64,000 nucleotides of DNA from Chrysaora quinquecirrha. Lineage: Eukaryota > Cnidaria > Scyphozoa > Semaeostomeae > Pelagiidae. The stretch lies in contig JACTAT010000006.1 in NCBI GenBank assembly GCA_014526335.1, positions 1,690,738 to 1,754,737 of the forward strand, given 5' to 3'. The notes beneath the pieces were generated by a model. It was given only the letters and a program-made list of their open reading frames with translations, did not search any database and had not been told where the DNA came from. Within the stretch, counting starts at the first letter, position 1. Each line of letters starts with the position of its first letter. Positions 12,401 to 24,520 of the stretch are shown here, piece by piece. Both the position numbers and the translations under genes were made by a program.

Positions 12401-15400
12401 GTTGAAATTCGCCATAGATGATTTTGATTTTTTGTCCGCCTTTTCTTCTTTTGCAGCAGATGGAGTGCGATAGGCAGGTAGAATCTCTTCCACATCAATA
12501 ACTTCAGCTGCTCCTGCGGACTTGTCATATTTCAGTTCATGTTTATCAACACTCTGAACATTTTTGCTATCAGTATCTGATTTTTTCACAAGAATATCAT
12601 GCAGCGTTATCATGTGCCGTTTCATGGTATGCCATGATGAAAAATTTTTGTAACATACTTGGCAGATGGTGCCATCATACTCGATGTAGTTCTTGTCTAC
12701 TTCTGGGTCAGTTATGGAACAATGTGGATTCGTTTTTTGAAAAGGATTTTCTGAGAGTTGGTCAGCCGTACCATCTCCACCTGCTGGGTTGTCAAAATTC
12801 AAATTTCCTCTATCAAAACTTTGAACATTTTTGCTATCAGGATCTGATTTTTTCACAAAAATATCATGCCGTGTTACCATGTGCCACTTCATGGCATGCC
12901 ATGATGAAAAATTTCTGTAACATACTTGGCAGATGGTGCCATCATACTCAATGTAGTTCTTGTCTACTTCTGGGTCAGTCATGGAACAACTTGAATCTTT
13001 TTTCTGGCAAGGAATTTCCGAGGGTTGATCAGCAATACCAGTCCCAACTGCAACCTTGTCAAACTTTAAATTTCGTTTATATAAACTCTGAGCACTTTCC
13101 CCATCAGAAGCAGATTTTTTCACAAGTATATCATGCTTTGTGAACATATGCCGTTTCATGTTATACCATGATGAAAAATTAGTGTCACATACCTGACAGA
13201 CGGTGCCACCATACTCAATGTAGTTCTTGTCTAATTCTATGTCAGTGCTGGAAGCACTTTGATCCATTTTCTGACAACAATTCCTCAAAGGTTGATCAAC
13301 TACAAATGCGAATGTTTCATTGTCAAATGTTACTTCCAAACCATGCTTTTCCAACATATGGATGTTTTGTTGTTTCACACAGTGTAGCCTGCAGCCACAC
13401 TGATTACATATGACAGCCTTGGGAATACTTTCCTTGGCTTCCTGCAATGGCTGTGTTTGAGTCTCGGCATTACATTTAGAAGCTCTCACAGACTTCAAAT
13501 GAAGAGGAACTTTGTCTATACCAGTTGTGTCATTCGCCATGCTGTGCCTTTTAAGCATATGTTGCTGTTCTCCATATGATGTCAGAAAGGTAGCATGGCA
13601 GATCTTGCATTTGAATAAACCACTGTCACTGTTACCAACACCACTATTCTTTACAGCAAGAATTTGTGAAATTAGATTTGGGAAATGTTTGTTATGGCTA
13701 TCTTTTAGCTCAAGGTGATCAGAACTACGATTACCATCAACACCTTTCTTTACATCCATGTTTTGTGGGATCAAACCAGAAAGACTCCTTTTGCCGGAGG
13801 CTTGTTTCACATGATCCTCTGATGTATAAGGGCCACTTTTGATATGCCGTTGATGACTATTCTTCTCAAGATTCTGCTTCATTCTAATTTCAGGTTTCAG
13901 ACCAATATCTTTTTCTTTAAGTTCATCAGGATCTGGACCTTTAAAACGGTAATCACTTGAAATTGCAACTTGTTTGTTGTGTACAATTCTTTTGTGTCTT
14001 CTAAGCCGAGAGAAACAAGCAAACTTGGCTGTGCAAAAAGAGCATGCATATTTCCTTGAAGCCTTGTCTTCATTCAAAATATCTTCCTTCTCTTCCCTAG
14101 CACTAGGCTTTCCTGCACTTTCAACGACCACTTTATTTGTATTATGCTTACTTCTGTTACTTTCTTCTGAGACATTTGTTACATGCTTACATGAAGAAGT
14201 GTCCTCTCTTGGAAAGGCGACAGCACTGGCATTGTCTTTCCAGGAGAACTTTTCAGTCTTTTTGCAAAGTTGTTGACAACAGTGCTGTCTACATGTCGCA
14301 AAATAGGTATTTGGTCATGGTTAACTGCCTCACTTGTGGCTGCCTTTTCATGAGTTGGTATGACCTTTTTAGTTAATTCTGAAGAATCTCTCTTCCTTGA
14401 AACATGTGAATTACAATGAGTATCAGTGCCAGGCTTAGGCTCTTGGCCAGGTTGTATTGACTCTGTTGGAGATGCAACTTCACGGACAGAAGTATATTCA
14501 GTCAGATCCTGAAGACTGCCTTCAAAATTTCCTTGAACATCTTTACTTGAATTCAAAAAAACTGACTTTCCCAATGTTTCTTCTGCCAACTGTTCTGATT
14601 CACTTAACGAGAATAACTTATTGTTAGTTGAAATTTTTAATTTGCTCTGAGTAATTTCACAGCTAGTTGAGATTATGTCTTGATCTTTAGAACTCCCTGG
14701 GTCTATGTCAGGTGTCAAGTTTTCAAATGAATTCGAAGAAGCCGGACTTAAGGTATCCGAATTCTGGAGATTTCCAGAGGAACTGACTTCAGATATCTGT
14801 AATAAATCTTCTCTGTCAGTTGTAGAGAAGTCCTTGTCAAGCTTGAGGGCAGCTTTCAATTGCTCTACAAACTTTATTGCAAACATTTCTTTGTTTTCTT
14901 TACATTTCTCTGCTAATTCTTCCTTGCTAGTTGTTTTCAAAATGGGTTGGGCTGCCAATTCTTTGTCAGATTTAACACTGTCAATAGAAACATTGTCTTC
15001 TTTTAGGCTTTGGTTTTCTTGGGAACAACAGTCTTTTGTCTTCTGGTGCTGTTTTGCTGAAATATAATGAAATGATTAGAAATAAACGTCTGTGAAAAAA
15101 ATAAGTCTGGGAATGCAATATCTGGTTTACTCAGCTTTGTGCAAATGGGTTGGCATTAGGAAACATACAATGACCAAGAATGCTGGAGTCAAGGGAGGGA
15201 ACATATGCCTTTTAGCACACACCCCAGCACACAAACACATGCATGCTTGTACAGAATAACAGAGATTGTATGACCCATAAACATAATATTTTCAGGCCAG
15301 CAAGAAATTTTACTTGTTCAACACAAGGGGGGGTTTGAGCAAGCCAAAGGGCTTACTGGCAGTTTGTGCCCCAAGAGTGACAGCATTTTTTGGGTGCCAT

Positions 15401-16168
15401 ACTAATTTACTAATGCAAGGGAGATGCACAGCAAGATGATGACCAATTACCCAAGAAAACCCCAAAACAGCAATCCTCTACTCTTCTCTCATGATCATTC
15501 TTGTATGATGATATGCCATTACCGAGTTGGCCCACCCCTATGGACAAGTCCACGCACAGCAATGTTGCCCAACAACATTATTTACTAGTTATTTTGCTAC
15601 CTGTGGCAAAATTGGGGGCTGCCAACCCCAAACCTCCCTTAACAGTGTACATGTACAATTAAATGTACAATTTATTATATTTAATGGGCCAATTTGGTAT
15701 ACACTGACATGCCGACTTGTCTAACACATGATGGCCAACTTATCTAAAACAGGGTGGGTTGACTTTGTAGTGCGTCGATTTGTCCTGTTACCACCAATAT
15801 CCTCGGTGCCATGGGATAAGCAATGTCCCCAGGATGGTAAAACTGATAGCTCTAGCACCTTTCCATAGCCCCCTCCATAGTCAACACTTTGACATTTGCA
15901 ACAGCATTTTGCACTACCAAATCTTTTAGGCAAGATCAATTTTTGGTTTTTTAATCTTACCCCTTATTGACAAGTGTCTTTCGCGATGTTTTACTGCATC
16001 CAAAATTGTCTTGAATTGCTTTTTGCATCGAAAACATCTGAACCATCCAGAATAAATTTTTTCATGATTTTGTAGATGCAAAAACAAACAAAAATGAGAG
16101 GAGAATCGAAGAGTGCACTTGTCGCATTTTCTCTTCAAAGCTAGACATTTTCCACGCCTCCGTGACAT
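9441..16168 (-). CDS. Large C2H2 zinc-finger protein, gene A
   Basis: Three exons: 16168-15961, 15056-10784 and 9961-9441, all with GT-AG junctions of matching phase (1, then 1), about 1,670 residues. Exon 1 encodes two fingers. The giant exon 2 encodes about 11 spaced fingers, a run of LQTTS repeats and an 89-codon tandem triplication. Exon 3 encodes five closing fingers (for example CTCCNRSF, CEVCESVF, CDLCMEKF). Such proteins are usually nuclear DNA-binding or chromatin factors; the target is unknown. Two frame breaks lie in exon 2, each cured by one extra base: near 14259-14263 (run of five T) and near 10929-10932 (run of four G). With these two bases added, the phase through the exon closes exactly. 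No KRAB, BTB or SCAN domain was seen. Paralog of the divergent gene at 16942. Confidence 0.85.
11427..11524 (-). repeat. 15-bp minisatellite encoding LQTTS repeats
   Basis: Tandem units of GTGGTCTGCAAAGAG type on the plus strand encode (LQTTS)n with LQTTH, LQTSS and LQTAT variants on the coding strand, inside exon 2 of zinc-finger gene A. About six copies, followed closely by the finger CRICNRNF. Confidence 0.9.
12500..13290 (-). repeat. 267-bp (89-codon) tandem triplication in zinc-finger gene A
   Basis: Three adjacent copies share the marker NYIEYDGT-CQVC-NFSSW followed by a serine/aspartate linker and an FVKKSD or LVKKSD motif. The plus-strand marker recurs at 12671, 12938 and 13205, exactly 267 bp apart. 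Each copy carries one C2H2 finger plus linker, so the unit preserves the reading frame. Confidence 0.9.
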
Positions 16169-16941
16169 TTCACTCGCGAGCTCTTCGTAAATTTCACGTT
16201 ATCAGTTATTCTTCGGCAGTTAGGCAGATTGATATAATAACGTTTCAGAAACTTTCTCCTTCATCAATTTCTTTGGGGCCTAAAAAATCTCGACCCATTT
16301 CTTCATTCCACCTTTTAGATATGTTGTTTACTTTCATCATCTTCATAAACAAGCATCTTTATTCTCCATTTTATTCCATCTTTCTTTCTATCATCCATAA
16401 ATTTAAAACTAAAAATCAAAAGAGCAGTTCACTCTAAAAATAACGTTAAATTATTGATAAAGTTTTCTCTGATAAAGTTGAAGCGCACGGCACAAGCATG
16501 GCAAAATCCTGCGATGACAAATTTCCGTTGTGGGGAACAATTATCGATCGAGCACGAGGTTAGATTCAAGACGGGGGCTTGTCGATATCTTCTAACTCAA
16601 GAAGAATTATTTCTTGTATGTAATCGCGTTTTTTATTTCTTCAAAAGTTCAACTTGTTTATAATTTTCGCGATTTTCGTATTCTTTCAGAAAGAAATCAC
16701 GGCGTACTAATTGGGTAATTTTATTGCATTGCAATAGAGAAGCAACAATCAATCAGCTTAAGACTATGGACGGATTGAATTAAATTTTTTGTCAGCTACC
16801 CCCGGAAAATCTGATGCAGTGCCTCATCCAAAGGAATTCATTTACGCAAATGAAGGAACGACCATGGGAAGGAACGTCTGCCTGAGAGGATGAAAGACAG
16901 AAGAAAATTTCTCACGAACATGAAAGCTGGACTGGCTAAAC
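16169..16941. promoter_or_regulatory. Shared divergent promoter region of zinc-finger genes A and B
   Basis: 773 bp separate two divergent start codons, so both promoters and 5' leaders must lie here or the genes have undetected leader exons. I could not identify a TATA box or other core element with confidence. Confidence 0.45.
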
Positions 16942-19900
16942 ATGAAGCAGAAGAAACAGCCTAAAGTAAAGTATAGAAAATGTACACAGTGTGATAAGAA
17001 GTTTTCAACGGATTTCTGTTTCAATCTCCACTCAAATGTTCACAAGAACAGGAAAAACGCCTGGTTCTCTTGCCACGCGTGCGACAGAAAATTCAGCCAA
17101 GTTGCAAAGCTTTTAGGACACCGAGCTATACATCCACCTCCAAAGTTGAAAGTTAAGAAAAGGAAGAAGAACAGAAAGAAAGGTGAGACAAGTCAAGTTT
17201 CCTTCTCAAACTTAGGCCATTCTCTTCTTCTGTCTGTCTGGTCGGCTCTGTGCTGAACGCTTTCACCTTAGGCCTAGGAATTTTCATGTCACTTCGATTG
17301 CCATCTTTCTTCAAAACTGACAGAGAAAGATAGCTTAAATGATAGCCTTCTTCAATTGCTGAAGGTCTTTTTACCACGATGATTGCTGCCCATACATGGG
17401 AGGGGTGAAAAAAGGAGGGGCAGGCAAGAGGGAATGAGGAGGATGGGGTCTCTGATCTTTGACCTGTCTTAATACACAACAGAGGCTAGGCCTACTAAAT
17501 AATTGTCCACTTTTAAAATATTTAGGTCTTCGTTCAAAGACCATCAAAAGATCTGGCCACACAAAAAGTCCCTTTCCATTGTTGGGGTTGTAGGGGTGAG
17601 TGGGTGCGGTTGCCCCTTTCCAAATGATGATGATGGCTCTTTGTCTGAAAATGATAGATGGAATTATGTCTACATTCTAAACTAAAAATACATGTTTACC
17701 CTCTAATTATCTCAAGCTCATGATGCAGATCATTTTGCAATTGTGGTTGCACAGATACAGAAAGACTTTGAGTTGCAGGAAAACGTTATTTCTGATCGTT
17801 ATTATCTGAAGTGACTGAATGATCATTTTATTTTTAAACAAAAAGTTGGGGATTCCTAGTTTCTTACCCAACTCAAAGTTGCCAGGTAGCATCACAGACA
17901 GAGTTTAGATGAAATGAAATGAAACCTTCACCCAGTGTCTTTTTATTCCCATATTTTAGACAAGAATGAAAAAATCAAAAAGCCTCAAGATGGAAAGGAT
18001 ATCTCAAAGAATGATGGTATTGAGTTTGAAAGTGTTGGAGTCGAGATTAAAAAAGAAGAGATTGAAGCAATTGAAGAACAATCAGATGCAGTAAATTTCC
18101 AAAGAACCTGTGATGTTGATGAAAATATTGGACATGATAATGTCTTTGCCAAGTTTGGGTTGATAGTGCTGGATGATGATGATGTCAAATCTGATTTGCA
18201 AGTGGATGTTATTTCATCAAGTAATCTAAACCAGTCTTCTGCTTCAGAACATGCTTCTGTAGATAAAAAAGAGGATAATAGCCAGCTGATTCTATCAAAT
18301 GAAAATGCTTATTACTGCAATGATTGTAGTATGTCTTTTACAAGGGAGGTTGCCTGGCACAAGCACTTGGAACTTAATCATATGGGACCGCAGTTGGATA
18401 ATACCAGTGAAGCAAAGGGGATCCATCCAAACCAGTGTGGAATTTGTGGGAAGATGTTTTCATCCAAAACAAAAGCCCACGTCCATCAAAAGGATGTTCA
18501 CAGTAAGACAAAGCCATACAAATGTCAGCTGTGTCATTTTGCTACAAGACATAAGAGCAGCTTACAGAGGCATGAAAGAATGTGCAAAAAGACAAGCAAG
18601 AAAACTGCAGTAAACGAGATTGCATCCAAAGATGAAAGTGCATTAAAAGGTAAGCAGGGCTTAACAAAAAACAGTGATGTTATGGTCGGGGATGAAGTGA
18701 AAATCATCAAAGAAAAACATCCCTCCCACACAGGTACAGGTTCAGAGGAGATTAAAAAGAAAAATACAGTTGTTGATTATTTGAATACTCTCATTTTGTA
18801 CAATGAAGGCTATGGAGCAAATTTCAAGTTAGAAGATGTAATGGATGTACATGGACCAAGGAAAGGGAACCACTGTTGCAGATTTTGTGGCAACACCTTT
18901 GGTTATAAGTCCTCATTAAAATTCCACTTACGAAAGCACACAAACGAGAAACCTTATCAATGTAAAGTATGCTTGAAAAGCTTTCAAGAAAGGCAAGAAT
19001 GCAAGAAACATGTTCAGGATCACATTTTAACTGAACAGATTAACAATGGGAAAGATTCTTCTTATGATGTGTCTCTTTCTGGTGTGCAGGAAAACAGGTC
19101 CAATTCCCAAAAAACGAAAACAGTGAGATCCAAGATGCATGCAACACCTAGGGTAAGAACTTCTAAAAAAACCAAACCTGCAAATTCCCCTGAGAAAGAA
19201 TCTCATACTTACACTGAAAACTTGTCTAATGAAGAAACCAAAGCAGAAGAAACCTTGTCTGAATCAGAGGTGCTCAAAATACTTGGTGAAGAAGATGCCT
19301 TATACAGAAAAACAAGAAAGAAACATTTAAGCTACTTTGATGGTGCCGATTTTTCAGGTGATGATGATGGTAACTTGTCAAGTGCCTCAAAGCCCAGGAC
19401 TAGCATTGCAAAGAAGAAGTCAAGAAAACGACATAAGTCTGAAAGTGATTCAAGCTCTGAGGAAGAAACCAGAGTTCCAAAGCAATCAAAAACTAGGAAG
19501 AACAAGCTAGTTATGATGTCACTTGGGTTGATAAAGAGCAGTGATGATGAGTCTGCAAGTGTAGACAAGACTAGTAGGAGCGATACCCTTGATTCAAATA
19601 AAAAGAAGGTTTCCTCGCACAAAAGATCCAACCTTAAGAGAAGCTCATCAGAAGATTCACCCAAAAGAAAGGCACCCATGATAAAGATACCAGATGATAA
19701 TACTGATTCATCTGAAGATGAAAAAGGGCCTGCATTTGTCAACCATTCTTCAAAGCAAAGCTTGAATATAAATGATTCTGACAGCGAATCAGAATCTGAC
19801 AGTTATTCAAACAATAAAGTTTCAAAAACTAGAAGGAGTGTACGGTCTCATATGAGGAAACCGAATCAAATCTCAGAAGAAATCAACATGAAAAAGAAGA

Positions 19901-22133
19901 AAGTAAAAGTGAATTTACTAAAGAAGGAATTAACAGTAATAAGACTCTTACTTTCAGCACAGATCAGCCATATAAATGCAAAACTTGCAAAATGACATAT
20001 GCAGAAGAATTCCTGCTGAGAAAACATCAGAATGTGACTGGTCACTCTGACGTGATATATGAATGCTCTTACTGCAATGAAGTTTATATGAGCTTAGGTA
20101 GCCTGCAGGATCATGTAGAAACACACAAGCCTAAAGAAAATATGGTATGCAACATATGCAATAAACAATTGCAAGGCTTAAAATCATACAAATTGCATCA
20201 AAAACGTCATCAGGATAAGCCAATCAAGTGTGAACTCTGCAGTGATTTGTTTGCCACTCAGCAGGAGCTTGAAGGGCATAATAAAAAGTCTCACGATGCA
20301 AGGAAAAAGTTTAATTGCGAGATCTGCTTTAAAACATTTAATTGTAATGGTAATCTTTGCCGTCATGTGAATACACATACAAAGGCAATGAGGTATAGTT
20401 GTGATTTATGCCATACTAGTTACAATCAAGCTTCAAATCTTACTCGACATAAACGTATCAGGCATAAAGGAGAGGTATCAGAATGCCTATCATCCAAGTC
20501 AAAAACGCTAGTGATAATTTTGTTCATAATCAGTCTTATAATCATCAGAAACTTATTCCTCAAAACTCAAAACAGAGGAAACAGAGAAAGTTTTGGAGAA
20601 ACAACAAAATTTTGACAGTGGTTTGGTTTCGTGTTCAGCTTCAACTGGCGATAGGCATTCACATCAAAAAGATAAAATGGAAGAAGCAGATCAATCTTCA
20701 CACAAACAGAAGATTCCAGTAATCTTTCGACTGGTAAACAATGTAGAGTATGTGACAAAGTATGCAAAAACAGTAGATCATTGTTTTTTCATGGTCTTTA
20801 TGTGCATAGGCAGAGCAGCGAGATAAACATACATAATGCATTAGTTCATTACATCATAAACAAGGAAACATACATTTGCCAGCTATGTGGGAGTACGTTG
20901 TCAGTACGACATAGCTTAATACGTCATATGCGCTCAAAGCATTCAATTGATGTAAGTGATTATGACGTAATTGCTGTACCTTATGAGGAGGCTCCTTCTA
21001 ACGTTACCTTAGCAAGTAGTAACCAAGCCAGAGAAGATCAAATCAGCAGTGAAAATATTCAAAAGATATTTCGTAATGAAGTTAACAACAGTAAACAGTA
21101 TTCGAAGAGAAATTCCTCAAACCCTGCAGTAAGATCTAAAGACAGCATAAGCATGAAGCAGTCAAGAAGCATTCGAAGAAACCCTGACAATAAGAGACAA
21201 TATAATACCAACATAAAAGAAGTAACCAGCGTTCCAAAAAGTATTGAGAAAAGCCATTTGGTGAGTGGTAATATTCCTGAATGTGATGATGTTAAACCTG
21301 AGGTGAACGCAAAATGCAGCCTTTGTGGTAGAAAATTTGATATGAAAGACAAGTTGAAGAAACATTTGAATATGTTCCACAAGATCCCAGAAGGTGTTGA
21401 AGACGCTCTGATGGCACTGACACCCATTCTGCCTGATGCTGGAAGTCTGAAGCCGGATGATACCAAGGATGATGTAATGTGTGGCGAATCTGAAGACGTC
21501 AAGCCCCATAAGCCTGTCCATAAGGTGAATGGAAGGTATTCAGACAGGCGACGTGAAGTAAAAGTCACTCGAGAAAGTGCAGCGAAAAACAAACGAAGCT
21601 TAAGCAGTGTTAAAGATGAAGGACTATGCTGCCCAATTTGTAATGAACATTTCAAAAGTATACAGCTTTTAGAGGACCACGCGGCCATGTGTGATGATTT
21701 TAGCCAAAAAAGCATTGGTACAAAGGCTAAAAAGCAGTGTAACGTCAAACCAAAGTCTGAGAAGAATCTTGCAGATGGCACGAAAAGGATTCCCAAGTAC
21801 AACTGTGATATCTGCAATATAGATTTCTATCATTTTCATGCGCTGAATAACCACAAGCTATTCTCTCCTGCGCATGCTAAGATCGGGTTTCTGAAATGTC
21901 CATCTTGTAAACAAACCATGAAGGCCAAAGATTTTGAGTATCATTCATGTACTGTTGAATTCATCAGATGCAAAATTTGCGACGTCTGTTTTTCTTCCAA
22001 TACGAGTTTGAAACGTCATATGGCGTGTGTTCATTCCGATCAACGACAATTTTCGTGTGAGAGCTGTGGAAAGTCATATAATCGCAAGAGCATTCTGGAA
22101 TCGCATCGCTGTATTGTCCCGAAACAGGAGTAA
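16942..22133 (+). CDS. Large C2H2 zinc-finger protein, gene B
   Basis: Two exons: 16942-17182 (phase 1 donor) and 17960-22133, about 1,470 residues. Exon 1 encodes two fingers and a basic tail and matches exon 1 of gene A in architecture. Exon 2 encodes about 19 more C2H2 fingers, in a first group (CNDCSMSF, CGICGKMF, CQLCHFAT, CRFCGNTF, CKVCLKSF), a long Ser/Asp/Lys-rich acidic-basic linker, then many fingers from CKTCKMTY to CESCGKSY. A nuclear DNA-binding role is inferred. Exon 2 is read in five successive frames; four single missing bases explain this. Likely homopolymers are A5 at 19891-19895, A5 at 20501-20505, A4 at 20562-20565 or 20569-20572, and A4 at 20674-20677. Adding four bases makes the exon length fit the phase exactly. 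The stop at 22133 follows the last finger. Confidence 0.85.
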
Positions 22134-22189
22134 AGTTTGTTTTGCGAGTTGAAGAAGTTGAGATTTGTTTGTATATCAATTAACGAGCG

Positions 22190-22615
22190 ATAAAGTCAGA
22201 CCTAAGTCTCGACCCAATACGTCCAGAATCGGTGAGACACAGATATGTTACTTAAGATTAACTTACCTGCTAAGTACAACGAGCTGTCTTCGTCATTCGC
22301 CAAGAACATTGAACATTGAATAACAATCAACAAGCAAAAAGTCGGCCCGACGTTTTGACCCGATTCGACTTCAATCGGGGAGACACATTTATGTTGCTTT
22401 GGATTAATCTGCTTGCTCAATACAACAAACCGGTGTTTGTCACTGGTCAAGAACATTGAACATTGAATAACAATCAACAAGCAAAAAGTCGGCTCGATGT
22501 CTCGACCCGACTCGGCCCGAATCGCCGAGACGCTGTTATGTTACTTTTGATTAATATACTTGCTGTGAACAACAAGTCGGACTTTGTCACTCGCCAAGAA
22601 TATTGGAACATTGAT
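22190..22615. repeat. Tandem repeat, about 147 bp x 3
   Basis: Three diverged units, each with TCGACCC-like sequence, GAGAC, TATGTTACTT or TATGTTGCTT, ATTAA, and CGCCAAGAACATTG. The GAGAC marker recurs near 22234, 22380 and 22527. It begins about 60 bp after the zinc-finger B stop. No coding content. Confidence 0.85.
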
Positions 22616-22639
22616 TCTTCGTCCATCATGCGATAGACT

Positions 22640-23075
22640 CTAATGCCCTGGCCAAACTATCAAACATTGTTGGTCAAACAATTGAAATTCTCTTGTCAAG
22701 CAAAATATTTGACTGTTTGGCCACGTTAAAAAACATTGCTCGTCCAATCTTTTCAGTTTTTGAACTTTTTCAAAAAAGTCACGCCACGAATTTTGCTTAC
22801 GAACTTTGCTTTTTAGTTTGGCCACCTTTCCAACATTGTTTGTCAAACATTTCTTTTGTTATTGTTATGCTTCAACAACTTGCAACATTTCGGAACCTTG
22901 CAACATTCCTTAGCAACAAGACGTTAGTGCTTGCGCATTAGCAAAGGGTCCGTTGTTCTAAAATGTTGGACAGCAATGTTTTTGGACGTGGCCAAACGGT
23001 CAAACATTTGTTGTAAAGCAAATTTAAAATGTTGGACCAACCACGTTTCATCGTTTGGTCATTGGGCCTGATATT
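22640..23075. mobile_element. CAAACA-word inverted-repeat element
   Basis: Ends are inverted copies of TGGCCAAAC-TCAAACATTG-TGG with several internal copies of the word CAAACATT or its complement, and of GTGGCCAAA. Related sequence is at 63690-64000 and, decayed, near 7735-7960 and 24396-24435. No transposase. Confidence 0.8.
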
Positions 23076-23689
23076 TGAAGATGTAATTAGAACAAAACTT
23101 TACTGCCTTTTACCTGGGTTTTGCAAGCCTGCGTGATTGCCCTCGAACAATAATGTTTTTAAAATACTGTTTATGATGGCAATTCATTTCGGTTTACTTT
23201 CTATACTGATCAGTAAATGTTAGTAGGAATTTTTCTATGATTTTTAGTGTAAGTTTCTAGTTTTGTTATTATTTTTCTTTTTTTGTATAAATGTTGAGTT
23301 GTATTTTGAAGTTATAAATAGACATTTATGTTATGTTGAATGTTAGGCCTGCAGTGACCATATCTATTCAATCTATATGGAGTCTCATCCTGTTTAATAT
23401 GAATAGGTCATTGATAAAGTCTGTATGAAAAGTTAGCTTCCACGGGGGTCAATGGAGCTGAGCGGTCACTGTTCTAATGCCAGGAGAGCTGTACACAGTT
23501 AGCCGTTTAACCACTCACACTTCATATTTTTGGAGACCAGAGACAACAGATTCAGCGCCCTTGCGGGGAGCGTAGGACTACAGACTTCAGATCAGTTGAG
23601 CCTGCACTTCAACTTGTTGATACACCCTAAACGCACCGCGCTGTAGGGAAATCCTCGCGCGAAATGCTTCCTTGACGAAAAGAAGAAAT

Positions 23690-24262
23690 GGCGTCTAAAC
23701 TCGTCATTCGCTCTGACGAACAGTTTAACAGAAAAATGAAGTACAGTGAGATCTCCATGTGACGGTCAACTATAGGACCAATGCTATGGCCCGTTTTGCC
23801 CATGGATTTTTTCCCACCTAGTGTGGTATGAATGGATGTCTGCCTTAAAACCGAACACGATCCCTTGTGTTACTGATCTCAGAGGCTTGGAACACACTGA
23901 AACATGATATGATAACGGTGCTCGTCTGGACAACTTAGAGTGGAGAGAAGGAGAAGAAGAAGGATAACACCCGGCTTGTGTTTTCTATGAACATGTTTTT
24001 GGAAGTGATTGCAGTGGTAAAGGTTCCTTGACCGTGTTTGTGCCAAAAGACCAGACTGGAGATTTGTACTATAATATCATCAAGGAGATTCGTAGTGGCA
24101 AGTCTTGTGCTGTCGTACCGGCTGGCCCAGACGGGAAGGAGTGATTGTCAATAGTGAAAGATGCTTTGATGGATTACATGAGAAGATGTTGATGCCAAAT
24201 GCTAGGTGCCGTGCTGAAGATCATACAATTGAAAGACGTGTAAATGCCGAGATGGTGAAGCT
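23690..24262 (+). pseudogene. Possible decayed coding fragment, unidentified
   Basis: A start codon at 23688 opens MASKLVIRSDEQFNRKMKY and stops after 24 codons. Near 23970-24142 a second open stretch reads VFVPKDQTGDLYYNIIKEIR and ends at a stop. Both look protein-like but are short, in unlinked frames and unspliced. I do not recognise the family. It could be a dead gene piece or a transposon remnant. AATAAA-like words are near 24373-24391. Confidence 0.25.
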
Positions 24263-24469
24263 GGTGCTTCAATAGCATAGTAAAATGTGCATAATTCATT
24301 GGCATGCCCCTTTCCTTTGTGGTAAGCTTTTTTGAAAGTATTCTTTCTCCTTTTTTTCCAGCTAAGTTATAGTAATAAAGCCCATAAATAAAGGATGTGG
24401 CAAACGATCAAATATTATTGGTCAAACATCTTATGTTTCCGAGCTAATAAATAGGAAAGAAACCACATT

Positions 24470-24520
24470 TCTCATTGCCCGATGATGGGAGACGGTTTTT
24501 CTCCCGAAACGTTGCCCAAC
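24470..24520 (+). other. Hammerhead-like hairpin motif
   Basis: CCGATGATGGGAGA pairs with TCTCCC and is followed by GAAACGTT, which resembles the hammerhead core CUGAUGA-stem II-GAAA except that U4 is C. Such motifs are common in the tails of animal retroelements. Cleavage activity is doubtful. Confidence 0.35.

Noticed and set aside
14131..14180. Short intron from the GTAAGC donor near 14182 to TCTCAG in zinc-finger gene A
   Set aside because: It would be only about 25 bp, too short to splice.
20483..20517. Possible 59- or 74-bp intron (from 20476) restoring frame in zinc-finger gene B
   Set aside because: Length modulo 3 fits, but it is very short, has weak signals, and the other three breaks cannot be explained this way; a missing base is simpler.
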